Shown here: piece after piece, positions 1 to 8,249 of the stretch
Numbering within the stretch: position 1 is the first letter of the stretch
Layout: each line of letters opens with the position of its first letter
Program-made: the position numbers and the translations under genes
The notes under the pieces: model-generated
Seen by the model: only the letters and a program-made list of their open reading frames with translations
The model's database searches: none
What the model was told of the DNA's origin: nothing
NCBI GenBank assembly: GCA_964569795.1
Contig: CAZMVB010000038.1
Coordinates: forward strand, 1-37,592
Direction of reading: 5' to 3'
DNA length: 37,592 nucleotides
Origin: JAHJDS01 sp964569795
Lineage (GTDB): Bacteria; Desulfobacterota; Desulfarculia; Desulfarculales; JAHJDS01

Positions 1-2
1 GC

Positions 3-80
3 TTCCGGCCAATTCAGGATTACTTTTCCGACGGCCGCTACTGGCGGCTGTACGTGATGGACCTGGGCGGGGTTGGTTGA
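3..80 (+). CDS. C-terminal end of an unidentified protein (partial)
   Basis: The third forward frame is open from the left edge to a TGA at 78-80 and encodes 25 residues ending in RLYVMDLGGVG. The aromatic and charged composition looks like a genuine protein tail, but no family can be named from so little. The gene begins outside the window. It points in the same direction as the iron-sulfur gene that follows about 200 bp later, and a possible promoter lies between them, so the two are probably separate transcription units. The frame happens to stay open for about 56 codons after the TGA, but that stretch does not look coding. Confidence 0.5.
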   Translation, partial: FRPIQDYFSDGRYWRLYVMDLGGVG

Positions 81-209
81 TACGGTTTGATTTTCCCTGG
101 CCTCAATCCGGCAGCATTTTCAGAATTTTTTTCATTTGCGGGGCGACTCGACTTTATCCCGGTCCGGGAAAGGGGGACGTCATCGCCACGAACTTACGAC
201 TTTTGCGAC

Positions 210-238
210 TTGACAGGGCCGGTGGTTTTCGGATACAA
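210..238 (+). promoter_or_regulatory. Possible sigma-70 promoter for the HdrD-like gene
   Basis: A perfect TTGACA lies at 210-215. The best -10 candidate, ATACAA at 233-238 after a 17-base spacer (or GATACA one base earlier), is weak. The site is about 40 bases upstream of the start codon at 280. The rest of 81-279 holds no convincing gene. Confidence 0.4.
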
Positions 239-279
239 ACCAAGCTTGTGAAATTTGTTTCTTAAAAGGAGCCGACGTC

Positions 280-1431
280 ATGTCAGAACCCCTCATGCCC
301 ATGATCGAGATCGGGCAGATGATCACTGAACTGGGCGCCGATACCCTGTACCAGTGCATGCAGTGCGGCCTCTGCTCGGGCCTGTGCCCCTGGCCCAAGG
401 TCGGCGCGCCGCTCAACACCCGCAAGCTCATCCGGATGGGCCAGATGGGCTTCGAGGGCTACGAGTCCGAGGATTTTCTGTACGCCTGCACCACCTGCCG
501 GCTGTGCCAGAACAATTGCCCCCGGGGGGTCAAGATCGTCGATGTCATCCGGCTGATGCGGTCCATGATCGCCGAGAGCGGGGCCATCCCCGGCTCGCTG
601 AGGCCGATCCTGGGGAGCGCCCACAGCAAGGGCAACCCCTGGTCCGAGGACCGCGAGAAACGGACCGCCTGGCAGGCCGGTCTGGACGTGCCGATCTTTG
701 ACGGCTCCCAGGAGTATTTCCTGTTCGTGTGCTGCACCTCCTGTTTTGACGCCCGGAGCCAGAAGATCGCCAAGACCATCGTCGAACTCCTGAACAAGGC
801 CGGGGTGTCCTACGGCGTCATCGGCAACGAGGAGTCCTGCTGCGGCGAGTCCATCCGCAAGATGGGCGGCGAGGAACAGTTCGCCGCCCTGGCCGAGAAG
901 AACATCAATCTGTGGAGCGAAAAGGGCGTCAAGAAGATCATCGTCACCTCGCCCCACTGCCTGACCACGTTCACCGTGGATTACCCGGAGATGGGGGCCG
1001 AACTGGAGGAGGTGGTCCACATCGGGGTCTTCCTGAAGCGCCTGATCGACGAGGGCAAGCTGAGCCTCAAGGCCGGCGCGGGCCGGAAAATCGCCTATCA
1101 CGACCCCTGCTACCTGGGCCGGCACAACGATATCTTCGACGTCCCCCGCGAGCTGATCGCAGCCGTGGGCGGCGAACTGACCGAGCTGGCCCAGAAGGGC
1201 AAATTCTCGCTGTGCTGCGGCGGGGGCGGCGGCCGGCTGTGGATGGAGACCCCGCCCGAGCAGCGGTTCTCGGACACCCGGGTGAGGCAGGCGGTCGAGG
1301 CCGGGGCCGAGGTCCTGGCCACAGCCTGCCCCTATTGCATCTCGCTCCTGGAGGACTCGGTCAAGACCACCGGCAACGAGGACAAGCTGCAGATCAAGGA
1401 CCTGTCCGAACTGGTGCTCGGCGACTTGTAG
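280..1431 (+). CDS. HdrD-like (Fe-S)-binding protein with two 4Fe-4S clusters and two CCG domains
   Basis: A 383-residue cytoplasmic electron carrier of the heterodisulfide reductase subunit D / GlpC type. Two CxxCxxCxxxCP motifs are visible at C26-C36 and C70-C80, each binding a 4Fe-4S cluster. Two CCG (cysteine-rich) domains follow: C151/C152/C155 with C187-C188-G189 and C227, and C277 with C312-C313-G314, C350 and C353. In the family CCG domains bind a noncubane 4Fe-4S cluster or act at disulfides. The start is an ATG preceded by AAAAGGA about ten bases upstream. It has no HdrA, HdrB, ETF or dehydrogenase neighbour here, so its partner cannot be named; in anaerobes such proteins pass electrons between dehydrogenases and the quinone pool or other Hdr subunits. 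A clear terminator follows, so it appears monocistronic. Confidence 0.9.
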   Translation: MSEPLMPMIEIGQMITELGADTLYQCMQCGLCSGLCPWPKVGAPLNTRKLIRMGQMGFEGYESEDFLYACTTCRLCQNNCPRGVKIVDVIRLMRSMIAESGAIPGSLRPILGSAHSKGNPWSEDREKRTAWQAGLDVPIFDGSQEYFLFVCCTSCFDARSQKIAKTIVELLNKAGVSYGVIGNEESCCGESIRKMGGEEQFAALAEKNINLWSEKGVKKIIVTSPHCLTTFTVDYPEMGAELEEVVHIGVFLKRLIDEGKLSLKAGAGRKIAYHDPCYLGRHNDIFDVPRELIAAVGGELTELAQKGKFSLCCGGGGGRLWMETPPEQRFSDTRVRQAVEAGAEVLATACPYCISLLEDSVKTTGNEDKLQIKDLSELVLGDL

Positions 1432-1452
1432 TCCCTCGCTGGTAGGATCACC

Positions 1453-1483
1453 AAAAACCCCGACGCAATGCGCCGGGGTTTTT
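1453..1483 (+). terminator. Rho-independent terminator of the HdrD-like gene
   Basis: AAAAACCCCG at 1453-1462 pairs perfectly with CGGGGTTTTT at 1474-1483, and the loop can form a further CGC/GCG pairing. The A/T arms give a terminator that could work in both directions. Confidence 0.85.
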
Positions 1484-1568
1484 ATTTGTCCGGGTAAGGG
1501 CTCGTCCGCGGGCCCGGGCTGTGTTAAGGTGCGAGGAGTACGGCGGGGATCCATCCGGAGATAAAGTC

Positions 1569-3005
1569 ATGGGGCGTTCTTGGGGCGTTGGGGGACGCTG
1601 GCTCAAAAAAGGCCTGAGGGGCCTGGGCCGGGCCTACAAGTTCACGGCATTGACCCTGTTCAGCGTGGTCGTCCTGGCGGTGCTGATCGAGGTGGCGGTC
1701 CGAATGGGCGCGGCCGTGTATCAGGACCTGAGCCGGCCGTCGTCCCCCCGGACCGCTGTCCGGCCGGTCAAGGCCAGGAAAACCCCGCCGGCCGTTGTGG
1801 CCAAGCCCGCTGCCCGGACCGCATCGACCTCCAACCGAGGCGCCTCGTTGGCCAGGACCCCGGCCGCCCCGCCCGCCCGGAAGACCCCGGCCCGCCAGGC
1901 CCGCCCCCGGCCGCCCGTGACCAACCGGGCCCAGCTCATCCGGCGGTTCCACCTGGCCGCCTATGTCCGGGAAAGCCGCCGGGTCCAGCGCCGGATGTAC
2001 CGGTTCAGGCCCTATGTCATGTGGCAGCCCCCGCCGTTTCAGGGCCGGGCCATCAACATCGGCCCGGACGGCCGGCGGCGGACCCTCGGCAACTCTGACC
2101 GGACGGACGCCCGCCGGGTTTTTGTCATGGGCGGCTCGACCGTCTGGGGGGCCTACGTCGCCGACGGCGACACCTTTCCCTCGCATCTGGCCCGGGTCCT
2201 GAACAGGAAGGTCGGGCCGTTCAAGGTCTATAACTTCGGCCAGAACGCCTATGGCTCGACCCAGGCCCTGATCCGGCTGATGCTCGAGATCAGGCGAGGC
2301 AACGTGCCTGACGTGGTCATCTTCCTGAACGGGGTCAATGACGGTTTCATCGCCACCTGCTATCCGGCCGTGCCGGGCTCGATCTATCCCCTGTTCAGCT
2401 TTCACGAGCGCCTGAGGGCCGGGGCCCCCTGGCGGGACATCCTGCGGGACATCTACAAGAATTCGGACACGGTCCAGCTTTTGATCCGGGCCGGGGTCCT
2501 GAACAAGGTCTTGTTTCAGGAGTTCCGGCCCCGGCGGGGACTGTTCCGCCTGCCGCTTGCGGCCAAGGTCGCCCTGGCCGCCAAGATGTATCGCCAGAAC
2601 GTGTCCATGGCCGAGGCCCTGGCCGCGAAGTTCAAGTTCAAGGTCTTCTTTTTCTGGCAGCCGACGCTCTATACCGGCCAGAAACCGCTGGCCCCGTTCG
2701 AGCGGTATCTGGTCCGCGACGAGCGGGCCAAGAACGACTATGCCAGGCTGGCCTTCAAGTACGTGCCCCTGATCTATCGGGACATAAAACGCCGTCCGCC
2801 CCAAAGCGCCAATTTCTTCAATCTGTCAGGTATGTTTCAGGATTACCGGGGACTGGTCTTCGGCGATTACGTGCATCTGCTGGCCCCGGGCAATCGCCTT
2901 TTGGCCGAGAGGGTGGTTGAGATTATCGCTCCCCGGCTGGACCGAAGGCTCGATCCACAAGAACGGAACCAAACGCCCGGATACAATGGATCGGTCGTGA
3001 AATAA
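1569..3005 (+). CDS. Membrane-anchored SGNH/GDSL-family hydrolase
   Basis: A 478-residue protein with one N-terminal membrane segment (about residues 26-50), an Ala/Pro/Arg-rich linker to about residue 120, and an extracytoplasmic SGNH hydrolase domain. Seen motifs: block I MGGSTVWG with nucleophile S190, NFGQNAYGS as block II, GVND (N257, D258) as block III, and DYVHL near the C-terminus as the catalytic Asp-x-x-His. The family comprises esterases, lipases and carbohydrate acyl-ester enzymes; the substrate cannot be predicted here. The frame is open further upstream (to 1521), but the ATG at 1569 has a CCGGAG ribosome site eight bases before it. It follows a terminator and precedes a minus-strand gene, so it is probably transcribed alone. 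Confidence 0.85.
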   Translation: MGRSWGVGGRWLKKGLRGLGRAYKFTALTLFSVVVLAVLIEVAVRMGAAVYQDLSRPSSPRTAVRPVKARKTPPAVVAKPAARTASTSNRGASLARTPAAPPARKTPARQARPRPPVTNRAQLIRRFHLAAYVRESRRVQRRMYRFRPYVMWQPPPFQGRAINIGPDGRRRTLGNSDRTDARRVFVMGGSTVWGAYVADGDTFPSHLARVLNRKVGPFKVYNFGQNAYGSTQALIRLMLEIRRGNVPDVVIFLNGVNDGFIATCYPAVPGSIYPLFSFHERLRAGAPWRDILRDIYKNSDTVQLLIRAGVLNKVLFQEFRPRRGLFRLPLAAKVALAAKMYRQNVSMAEALAAKFKFKVFFFWQPTLYTGQKPLAPFERYLVRDERAKNDYARLAFKYVPLIYRDIKRRPPQSANFFNLSGMFQDYRGLVFGDYVHLLAPGNRLLAERVVEIIAPRLDRRLDPQERNQTPGYNGSVVK

Positions 3006-3082
3006 ATCCTCGGCCCCAATCCAGGCGCAGGGAAACCCTTCACCGACGTGGTCCACCTGGATCGGGCCGGGCCGTTACGGTC

Positions 3083-3331
3083 TTATTTCTCGAACTGGCA
3101 GCCGCACCAGGGGCAGTAGTTGTACTCCTTGTCGGCCAGGGCCTCGCGGCAGGACGAGCACAGGATCACCAGCTCGTTCGAGCAGAACGGGCAGTAGGAA
3201 AACTCCAGAAAGGCCTTCCGGGCCTCTTCAGACATCTGTTTGTACTTCTCCTCGCACTCGACGTCCCGGCAAACCTTGACCTTTCGTTCCGTGGGGGTCG
3301 TCTCGGGCTGAGGACTGGAAGCCGTCTCCAT
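3083..3331 (-). CDS. Small zinc-ribbon protein
   Basis: An 82-residue acidic protein with three CxxC pairs in its C-terminal half (CPFC, CSSC, CPWC) plus a C-x-x-x-x-C near the start of the domain, a double-zinc-ribbon pattern (DZR or similar). The N-terminal part is a short Thr/Pro-rich stretch. The frame opens further upstream, but ATG at 3331 is preceded by GGGAGG with a six-base gap, which fixes the start. Such proteins are probably structural or nucleic-acid-binding; no specific role can be given. It lies downstream of the gene at 3447-3833 on the same strand, with 115 bases between them. Confidence 0.7.
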   Translation of the reverse strand: METASSPQPETTPTERKVKVCRDVECEEKYKQMSEEARKAFLEFSYCPFCSNELVILCSSCREALADKEYNYCPWCGCQFEK

Positions 3332-3446
3332 GGGTCGCCTCCCGAAAGCCGCGACGCCGGCCTTGAGGCCGGCTCCGCGACGGAGTATATTGGTCCAAAA
3401 CATCCCGGGGCCTCGGCCGCCGGGTCTATATATTTAATTTAAGGCC

Positions 3447-3833
3447 TCAATCGCCGACGTCAATATGGGTCACGTCACCCGGCAGGAAAAAGGTCGATTG
3501 CTTGACCTTGTCCCGGCGGGGCGAGAAGGTGATGAAATACTTGGGTCGGCAGTCGAGGCGTTCCATGGCCTTGACCTTTTCCAGACTGACCAGGGGATCG
3601 ACCGACACCTGGCCGGCGAAATCGCCGCCTTGGTTCAGGGCCACCAGGTCGATCCGGTCCCGGGTGGACAGGGGCGGCAGGAAGCAAGGCAGGGGTCTGA
3701 GCCCGGCCTGGGTCACCAGGTCTGACACCAGGCAGATGATTGTCTGGCGGACGACCTCGGTCTGCCTGTGGTCCTCGGGGACGGCCTCGAGGCGGGCCTT
3801 GGCCCGGGCGATGACTTGTTCGGGGTCGAGCAT
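3447..3833 (-). CDS. Hypothetical protein, 128 aa
   Basis: I do not recognise this protein. Starting at ATG 3833, with GGAGGG six bases upstream, it has 128 residues: a helical N-terminal half and a C-terminal alpha/beta stretch containing RIDLVALN and PKYFITFSP. The D-x-x-A / hydrophobic-strand pattern is faintly reminiscent of PD-(D/E)xK nuclease folds, but no complete catalytic motif is visible, so no function is claimed. It is divergent from the 12-haem cytochrome, with only 57 bases between the two start codons. Confidence 0.6.
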   Translation of the reverse strand: MLDPEQVIARAKARLEAVPEDHRQTEVVRQTIICLVSDLVTQAGLRPLPCFLPPLSTRDRIDLVALNQGGDFAGQVSVDPLVSLEKVKAMERLDCRPKYFITFSPRRDKVKQSTFFLPGDVTHIDVGD

Positions 3834-3869
3834 GACGGCCCTCCGGCGGCGTCTTGGCGCCAAACTACA

Positions 3870-3887
3870 ACACCCCCGGTGGGGTGT
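3870..3887 (+). promoter_or_regulatory. Inverted repeat overlapping the ribosome site of the 12-haem cytochrome
   Basis: ACACCCC (3870-3876) and GGGGTGT (3881-3887) form a perfect 7-bp stem with a CGGT loop. The 3' arm contains the G-rich stretch that serves as ribosome site for the start at 3891. It could be an operator between the divergent genes or a hairpin masking translation initiation. Confidence 0.4.
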
Positions 3888-3890
3888 CAA

Positions 3891-6149
3891 ATGAGGTCAG
3901 CCACCGCCGCGGCCTTTGCCCTGTCCCTGGCCGGGGTCATCACCCTGGCGGCGGTGATGATCACCGAGGAGCACCGGCCCTGGCGGCATTACGCCCGGCT
4001 GGCCCGGGAGCGGCGGGCAATCCTGGTCGCGGACCGGGCCCGGGCGGCCGGGTCGCCCCAGGCGCGGATCAAGCGCCTGGTCGCCGCGGTCCGGGCCGAG
4101 CCCATCCGGGTCCGCCAGATCACGCCCACCCTGACCGGCCGGCCCGAGCGATGTCTGACCTGTCACTTCGGGATCGAGCAGATCAGCGCCGCCCACCCCA
4201 TCGAGGCCTTTGGCTGCGTCATCTGCCACGGCGGCAACCGCCTCGGGCTCAGCCCCGAGCGGGCCCACCAGGGCCTGCTCGGCGGCCGCAATCCGTCCGA
4301 CTTCCGGGTGATCGCCCGGACCTGCGGCCAAAAGGGCTGTCACGCCGGACGCAATCCGGCCTACCAGAACGTGGTTGACCGCTCCCAAAAGAGCCTGATG
4401 GCCACCATGGCCGGGGTGATCCTGGGCCTGCGCCTGTCCTGGGGGGCCCAGCCCGACGCCCGGGCCCGTTACGCCTCAGTGGGCGTGGCCGATCTGACCC
4501 CGGCCGATCAGCGGCCGCCCCACACCTACGGGTTCCTGGCCACGATTCCGGATTATCTAACAACGGGGCGACAACGACACAAGGGGCGGTCGGGGTTCAG
4601 CGGCGGGCGCGGGCGTTCTGTGTCAGGGCGCGTGGCCGACGACCAGTGGCCCAAGTTCTGCGCCCGCTGCCACCTGAACAACCACCGGGACCGGGGACCT
4701 TCGGCCCACGCCGCGGGATGTGCCGCCTGCCACGTCTTGCGGACCCCGGACAACCGCTATCGCGGCGGCGACCCGATGATCGACCGCAAGGCCCAGGGCC
4801 GCGGCGCCAGGCACCGCCTGACCACGGCCATACCCGCCACCCAATGCTTGAGGTGCCACAACCGCTCGGGACGGATCGGCCTGGCATACCTGGGCCGGTT
4901 CGACTCGGACGCCTACGGCACCCCCTATCAGCGGGGCACCATGAACTTTCAGCGCCTCTCGGGCGGCCGCTTCTATCTGAATTTATCGCCCGACGTCCAT
5001 CACCAAAAGGGGATGCACTGCATCGACTGCCACACCGGTGACGAGGTCATGGGCGACGGCCACATCTACGGCCGGATGGTCCGGGCGACCCGGATCAGGT
5101 GCCAGACCTGTCACGGCGGTTTCCGGTCGCGGCCCCGGACCGGTTCCATGTCCAATCCGGAACTGCGCTGGAAGCTGGGCTATCTGCCCCGCGTCAAACC
5201 CCGCCCCGGGGACCGGCCCGTGCTCGATCACGGCGGCAAGCCCATGACCAATGTCTTCAAGCGGGGCGACAAGTTCATCCTGATCTCCAAGGTCACCGGC
5301 CGGATCCATCCAATGACGATCATCACCGGCCGGCCGGGCCTCCACACCATCAGCGGCCACGCCGAGACCAACGTGGAGTGCTTTACCTGCCACGCCCGGT
5401 GGGCGCCCCAGTGTTACGGCTGCCATCCGGTTCGCCGCCAGGGTCAAAAAATGCTGAATTCCATGACCGGCCGGCGCACCGACGGCCGCTGGTACGAGCG
5501 GCGGGACTACTATCGCTTCCGCGACCCGCCCCTGGGCATTGGCGACCGGGGCAAGGTCTCGCCGTTCATGCCCGGCTGCCAGGTCCTGTTCACTCATCTC
5601 GACGCCCGGGGCCGGCCCATCAAGCGGCTGTATTTGTACAAGGGTTCGGTCTTCCGTAACGGCGTGGTCTCGACCCCGATCAACCCGCACACCACCAGCA
5701 TCAGCGTCCGGTCGTGCGCCGGGTGTCACCTCTCGCCCAAGGCCCTGGGCCTCGGCCAAGGTTTTTTGCGCTTGGGAAAGACCTGGGCTCAAAACAAGTT
5801 CTGGCCCCTGGTCGATCCCAAGAAAAACGGCAATCCGCTGGGCTTTGCCTGGGAGAGCCTGGTCTCGGCCACGGGCCGGGTCCTGATGGGCACGACCCAC
5901 CCCCAGGCCCGGCCGTTCAACGCCGCGGAACTGAGACGCATGGTCCGGGTCGGCTCGTGCCTGCCCTGTCATGGCCGTTACGACGATCCCATCTATCGGG
6001 ACTGGCCCCGGAGCCTGAAGCTGGCCGGCAGCCGGAAACACTGGCAGTTGATCCGGAAATCGTGGGGCCGACGGCCTCTCGATCGTCGAGGTCCGGGACC
6101 GGAGGCCTTTTTCCCGGGCTCTCAAAACAAGCCCAGGGGAAAAAAGTGA
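3891..6149 (+). CDS. Periplasmic multihaem cytochrome c, 12 haem sites
   Basis: A 752-residue exported cytochrome. After a hydrophobic N-terminal segment (about residues 5-23) there are eleven CxxCH motifs and one CX4CH (CGQKGCH), twelve potential c-type haems. In order: CLTCH, CVICH, CGQKGCH, CARCH, CAACH, CLRCH, CIDCH, CQTCH, CFTCH, CYGCH, CAGCH, CLPCH. Starting at ATG 3891 removes a non-coding upstream extension of the frame and gives a proper export signal. It is paralogous to the next gene: the third haem is followed in both by a KSLMAT...WGAQPD block, and CAACH and HCIDCH recur in order. It probably acts in periplasmic electron transfer, perhaps with the bc-type genes nearby. Long non-haem stretches suggest more than a simple wire, but no named oxidoreductase family is assigned. 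Confidence 0.85.
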   Translation: MRSATAAAFALSLAGVITLAAVMITEEHRPWRHYARLARERRAILVADRARAAGSPQARIKRLVAAVRAEPIRVRQITPTLTGRPERCLTCHFGIEQISAAHPIEAFGCVICHGGNRLGLSPERAHQGLLGGRNPSDFRVIARTCGQKGCHAGRNPAYQNVVDRSQKSLMATMAGVILGLRLSWGAQPDARARYASVGVADLTPADQRPPHTYGFLATIPDYLTTGRQRHKGRSGFSGGRGRSVSGRVADDQWPKFCARCHLNNHRDRGPSAHAAGCAACHVLRTPDNRYRGGDPMIDRKAQGRGARHRLTTAIPATQCLRCHNRSGRIGLAYLGRFDSDAYGTPYQRGTMNFQRLSGGRFYLNLSPDVHHQKGMHCIDCHTGDEVMGDGHIYGRMVRATRIRCQTCHGGFRSRPRTGSMSNPELRWKLGYLPRVKPRPGDRPVLDHGGKPMTNVFKRGDKFILISKVTGRIHPMTIITGRPGLHTISGHAETNVECFTCHARWAPQCYGCHPVRRQGQKMLNSMTGRRTDGRWYERRDYYRFRDPPLGIGDRGKVSPFMPGCQVLFTHLDARGRPIKRLYLYKGSVFRNGVVSTPINPHTTSISVRSCAGCHLSPKALGLGQGFLRLGKTWAQNKFWPLVDPKKNGNPLGFAWESLVSATGRVLMGTTHPQARPFNAAELRRMVRVGSCLPCHGRYDDPIYRDWPRSLKLAGSRKHWQLIRKSWGRRPLDRRGPGPEAFFPGSQNKPRGKK

Positions 6150-6221
6150 GGCCAAAGGCCTCATCCCGGACCTCGGCCATCGGGAGGCTGGAGTCTGGCA
6201 CCCCGGGACCAATGGACGCCC

Positions 6222-8249
6222 ATGTTTATTAAAGGAAAAAAAGGACCGTTTACGGGTTTCGCGGTCGCGGTCTGTCTGGTGGTCTCGGCCATCGCCCTGA
6301 CTTTGACCACGACCGATCCGGTCTCTTCTGGGGGCCCGCCCGCGGCCGGCTGCCGGAAATGCCACCCGGGCCTTAGGGCCATGGGTCCCTGGCACCGTTT
6401 TCCATGCCAGCGCTGCCACAACGGCAATCCCACGGCCACCACCCGGGAAAAGGCCCATCAGGGACTGATCCTCCGGCCGGCCGGGCTGGGGGTGGCCCGG
6501 AAAAAATGCGGCGGCTGTCATCGGGCCCGAGTGGACAGCGTCAGAAAAAGCCTGATGGCCACCGCCGCCGGGATCATCGCCCCGACCCGTTACCTGTGGG
6601 GGGCCCAGCCCGACCTGAGGCCGATCTATGCCACCCGGGCCGTGAGCGGCCTGAAAATGCTGCCGCCCGGCAACCGTCGCCTGGTGGACGACCTGCTTAG
6701 GCGGCGATGCCTGCGCTGTCACCTCTACACCACCGGCGCTAAGCGCCGGGGCGATTGGCGTGGCCTGGGCTGCGCCGCCTGCCACGTCACCTATGGCGAC
6801 GACGGACGATACCAGGGCCCAAACAAAATTTTAAAAAAAATGATGCGTCCGGGGCTTCTCCAACGGCATCGATTCACAACGGCCGTCCCGACCAAGACCT
6901 GCCTCCACTGCCACAACGGCCCCCGCATCGGGACCGATTACTTGGGGCTCTATCCCCGGGACTTTCATGTGGCGTATGAATTTTTAAAACCAGGTAGTCC
7001 TGAGAATAAAAAACTCCACGGCCAGGATTACCGGCGGCTGGTTCCTGATATCCACTTTCAGAAGGGTCTGCACTGCATCGACTGCCACCCGGCCGAGGAA
7101 CTGATGGGGACCGGCCGGCTGCATCGCTTTGCCACGGATCAGGTCCGCATCCGCTGCCAGGACTGCCACGGCCGGCCCGGCCGGCCGCCCCGCACGGTCA
7201 GGATCACCGCGGCAAACCAGACGGCCCTGCGCCGGGCCCGGGTCAATCCCCACGTCAGCCTGAAGATCGGCGACCAGGTGGTGGTCACCTCGGGCGGGCA
7301 TCTGCTGACCCACGTCAAGCTGATCCACGGGCGCTTTGTGCTGACCTCGCGGGTGACCGGCTCGCGACACGTCATCCCCCAGATCCAGGACTCCCTGGCC
7401 CGGATCGTCGATCACCGCATCCCGGGGCACCTGACCCGGATGGCCTGCTCGGCCTGCCACGCCGCCTGGACCAGCCAGGACTTCGGCTTTCATCTGTTCC
7501 GCGAGGACTACGCCAACTATCTCAACTGGTCCGCCACCCGGGACCAGGACGATCCCCAGGTCCAGCGAATTCTGGGAAAAAACCTGGCCCTGCCCCCGGC
7601 CCGCTGGGGGCCGCCCCGGGCCCGGGACTGGCTGACCGGGCGGACATCGACCGGCCTCTGGTACCAGGGATTTTCGTATCGCCGCTGGGAGGGACGGATC
7701 CTGGGGATCAATCGACGCGGCCAGGCCTCGTGTCTCCGGCCCCGGTATCAATACGTTATCACCTGGGTGTATCAAAAGCGGCGGGTCCGGCTGGACTCGG
7801 TCGTCCCGAAGACCGCGGACGGCCGGCGGGGCTGGGCCATGAACCCCTACACCCCCCACACCATCCGCCCCCGGACGGTGACCTGCACCGCCTGTCACGG
7901 CCGGCCCCGGGCCCTGGGCCTGGGCAACCGGCGATTGCGTTATGCGATCAAGAAAAATTCAAACGTGAAACTGTCCGGGCCGTTGACCTTTCCGGGCAGG
8001 GACGGTCTTCGGGGGGCGCCCGAACTGCCGCAGGTGGTCGATCCGGCGGGCCGTCCGCTCCAGGTGACCACCCGGCCCAAGGCCAGGTTCTTCAACGCCG
8101 TCGAGCTGAGACGGCTCCTGGTCTTCAGCCGGGCCTATGAGCGCTGGTGGCTCGAGGAACTCCGGCGTCTGCAATGGCTTCAGTGGCTCAGGCCCAGGAC
8201 CGTCAAGACCCCGCCCGCGGCCAGCAGCCCCAAAAACAAGGGCAGATAG
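6222..8249 (+). CDS. Periplasmic multihaem cytochrome c, 10 haem sites, paralogue of the preceding gene
   Basis: A 675-residue protein with a Lys-rich N-terminus and one hydrophobic export or anchor segment (about residues 10-30), followed by ten CxxCH motifs: CRKCH, CQRCH, CGGCH, CLRCH, CAACH, CLHCH, CIDCH, CQDCH, CSACH, CTACH. Motif order and the KSLMAT...WGAQPD block match the upstream 12-haem protein, with the tenth and twelfth haem sites of that protein missing at the expected places. The third site is standard CxxCH here but CX4CH in the paralogue. It lies 72 bases downstream and is probably co-transcribed. No good ribosome site precedes ATG 6222; the start is chosen because it gives a clean export signal. 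Its last 70 bases overlap the PetD-like gene on the other strand. Confidence 0.85.
   Translation: MFIKGKKGPFTGFAVAVCLVVSAIALTLTTTDPVSSGGPPAAGCRKCHPGLRAMGPWHRFPCQRCHNGNPTATTREKAHQGLILRPAGLGVARKKCGGCHRARVDSVRKSLMATAAGIIAPTRYLWGAQPDLRPIYATRAVSGLKMLPPGNRRLVDDLLRRRCLRCHLYTTGAKRRGDWRGLGCAACHVTYGDDGRYQGPNKILKKMMRPGLLQRHRFTTAVPTKTCLHCHNGPRIGTDYLGLYPRDFHVAYEFLKPGSPENKKLHGQDYRRLVPDIHFQKGLHCIDCHPAEELMGTGRLHRFATDQVRIRCQDCHGRPGRPPRTVRITAANQTALRRARVNPHVSLKIGDQVVVTSGGHLLTHVKLIHGRFVLTSRVTGSRHVIPQIQDSLARIVDHRIPGHLTRMACSACHAAWTSQDFGFHLFREDYANYLNWSATRDQDDPQVQRILGKNLALPPARWGPPRARDWLTGRTSTGLWYQGFSYRRWEGRILGINRRGQASCLRPRYQYVITWVYQKRRVRLDSVVPKTADGRRGWAMNPYTPHTIRPRTVTCTACHGRPRALGLGNRRLRYAIKKNSNVKLSGPLTFPGRDGLRGAPELPQVVDPAGRPLQVTTRPKARFFNAVELRRLLVFSRAYERWWLEELRRLQWLQWLRPRTVKTPPAASSPKNKGR

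Noticed and set aside
78..250. Second possible selenocysteine codon: TGA at 78-80 with the frame open for about 56 further codons
   Set aside because: The downstream translation does not look like protein continuing a fold, there is no identifiable family with Cys at that point, and I see no suitable SECIS-like hairpin.
283..1554. A 423-codon minus-strand frame opposite the HdrD-like gene
   Set aside because: Shadow frame; the plus-strand gene has eight correctly spaced cluster Cys and two CCG domains.
3447..3833. PD-(D/E)xK nuclease assignment for the 128-residue hypothetical protein
   Set aside because: Only a vague strand pattern is visible; a full catalytic motif is not.
6181..6221. TGGCAC near 6197 as a sigma-54 -24 box upstream of the 10-haem cytochrome
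   Set aside because: No TTGC-type -12 element follows at the required distance.
4983..6785. A 600-codon minus-strand frame opposite the multihaem cytochromes
   Set aside because: Shadow of the cytochrome genes, whose haem motifs are unmistakable; the antisense product is Gly/Pro/Ala-rich and recognisable as no protein.
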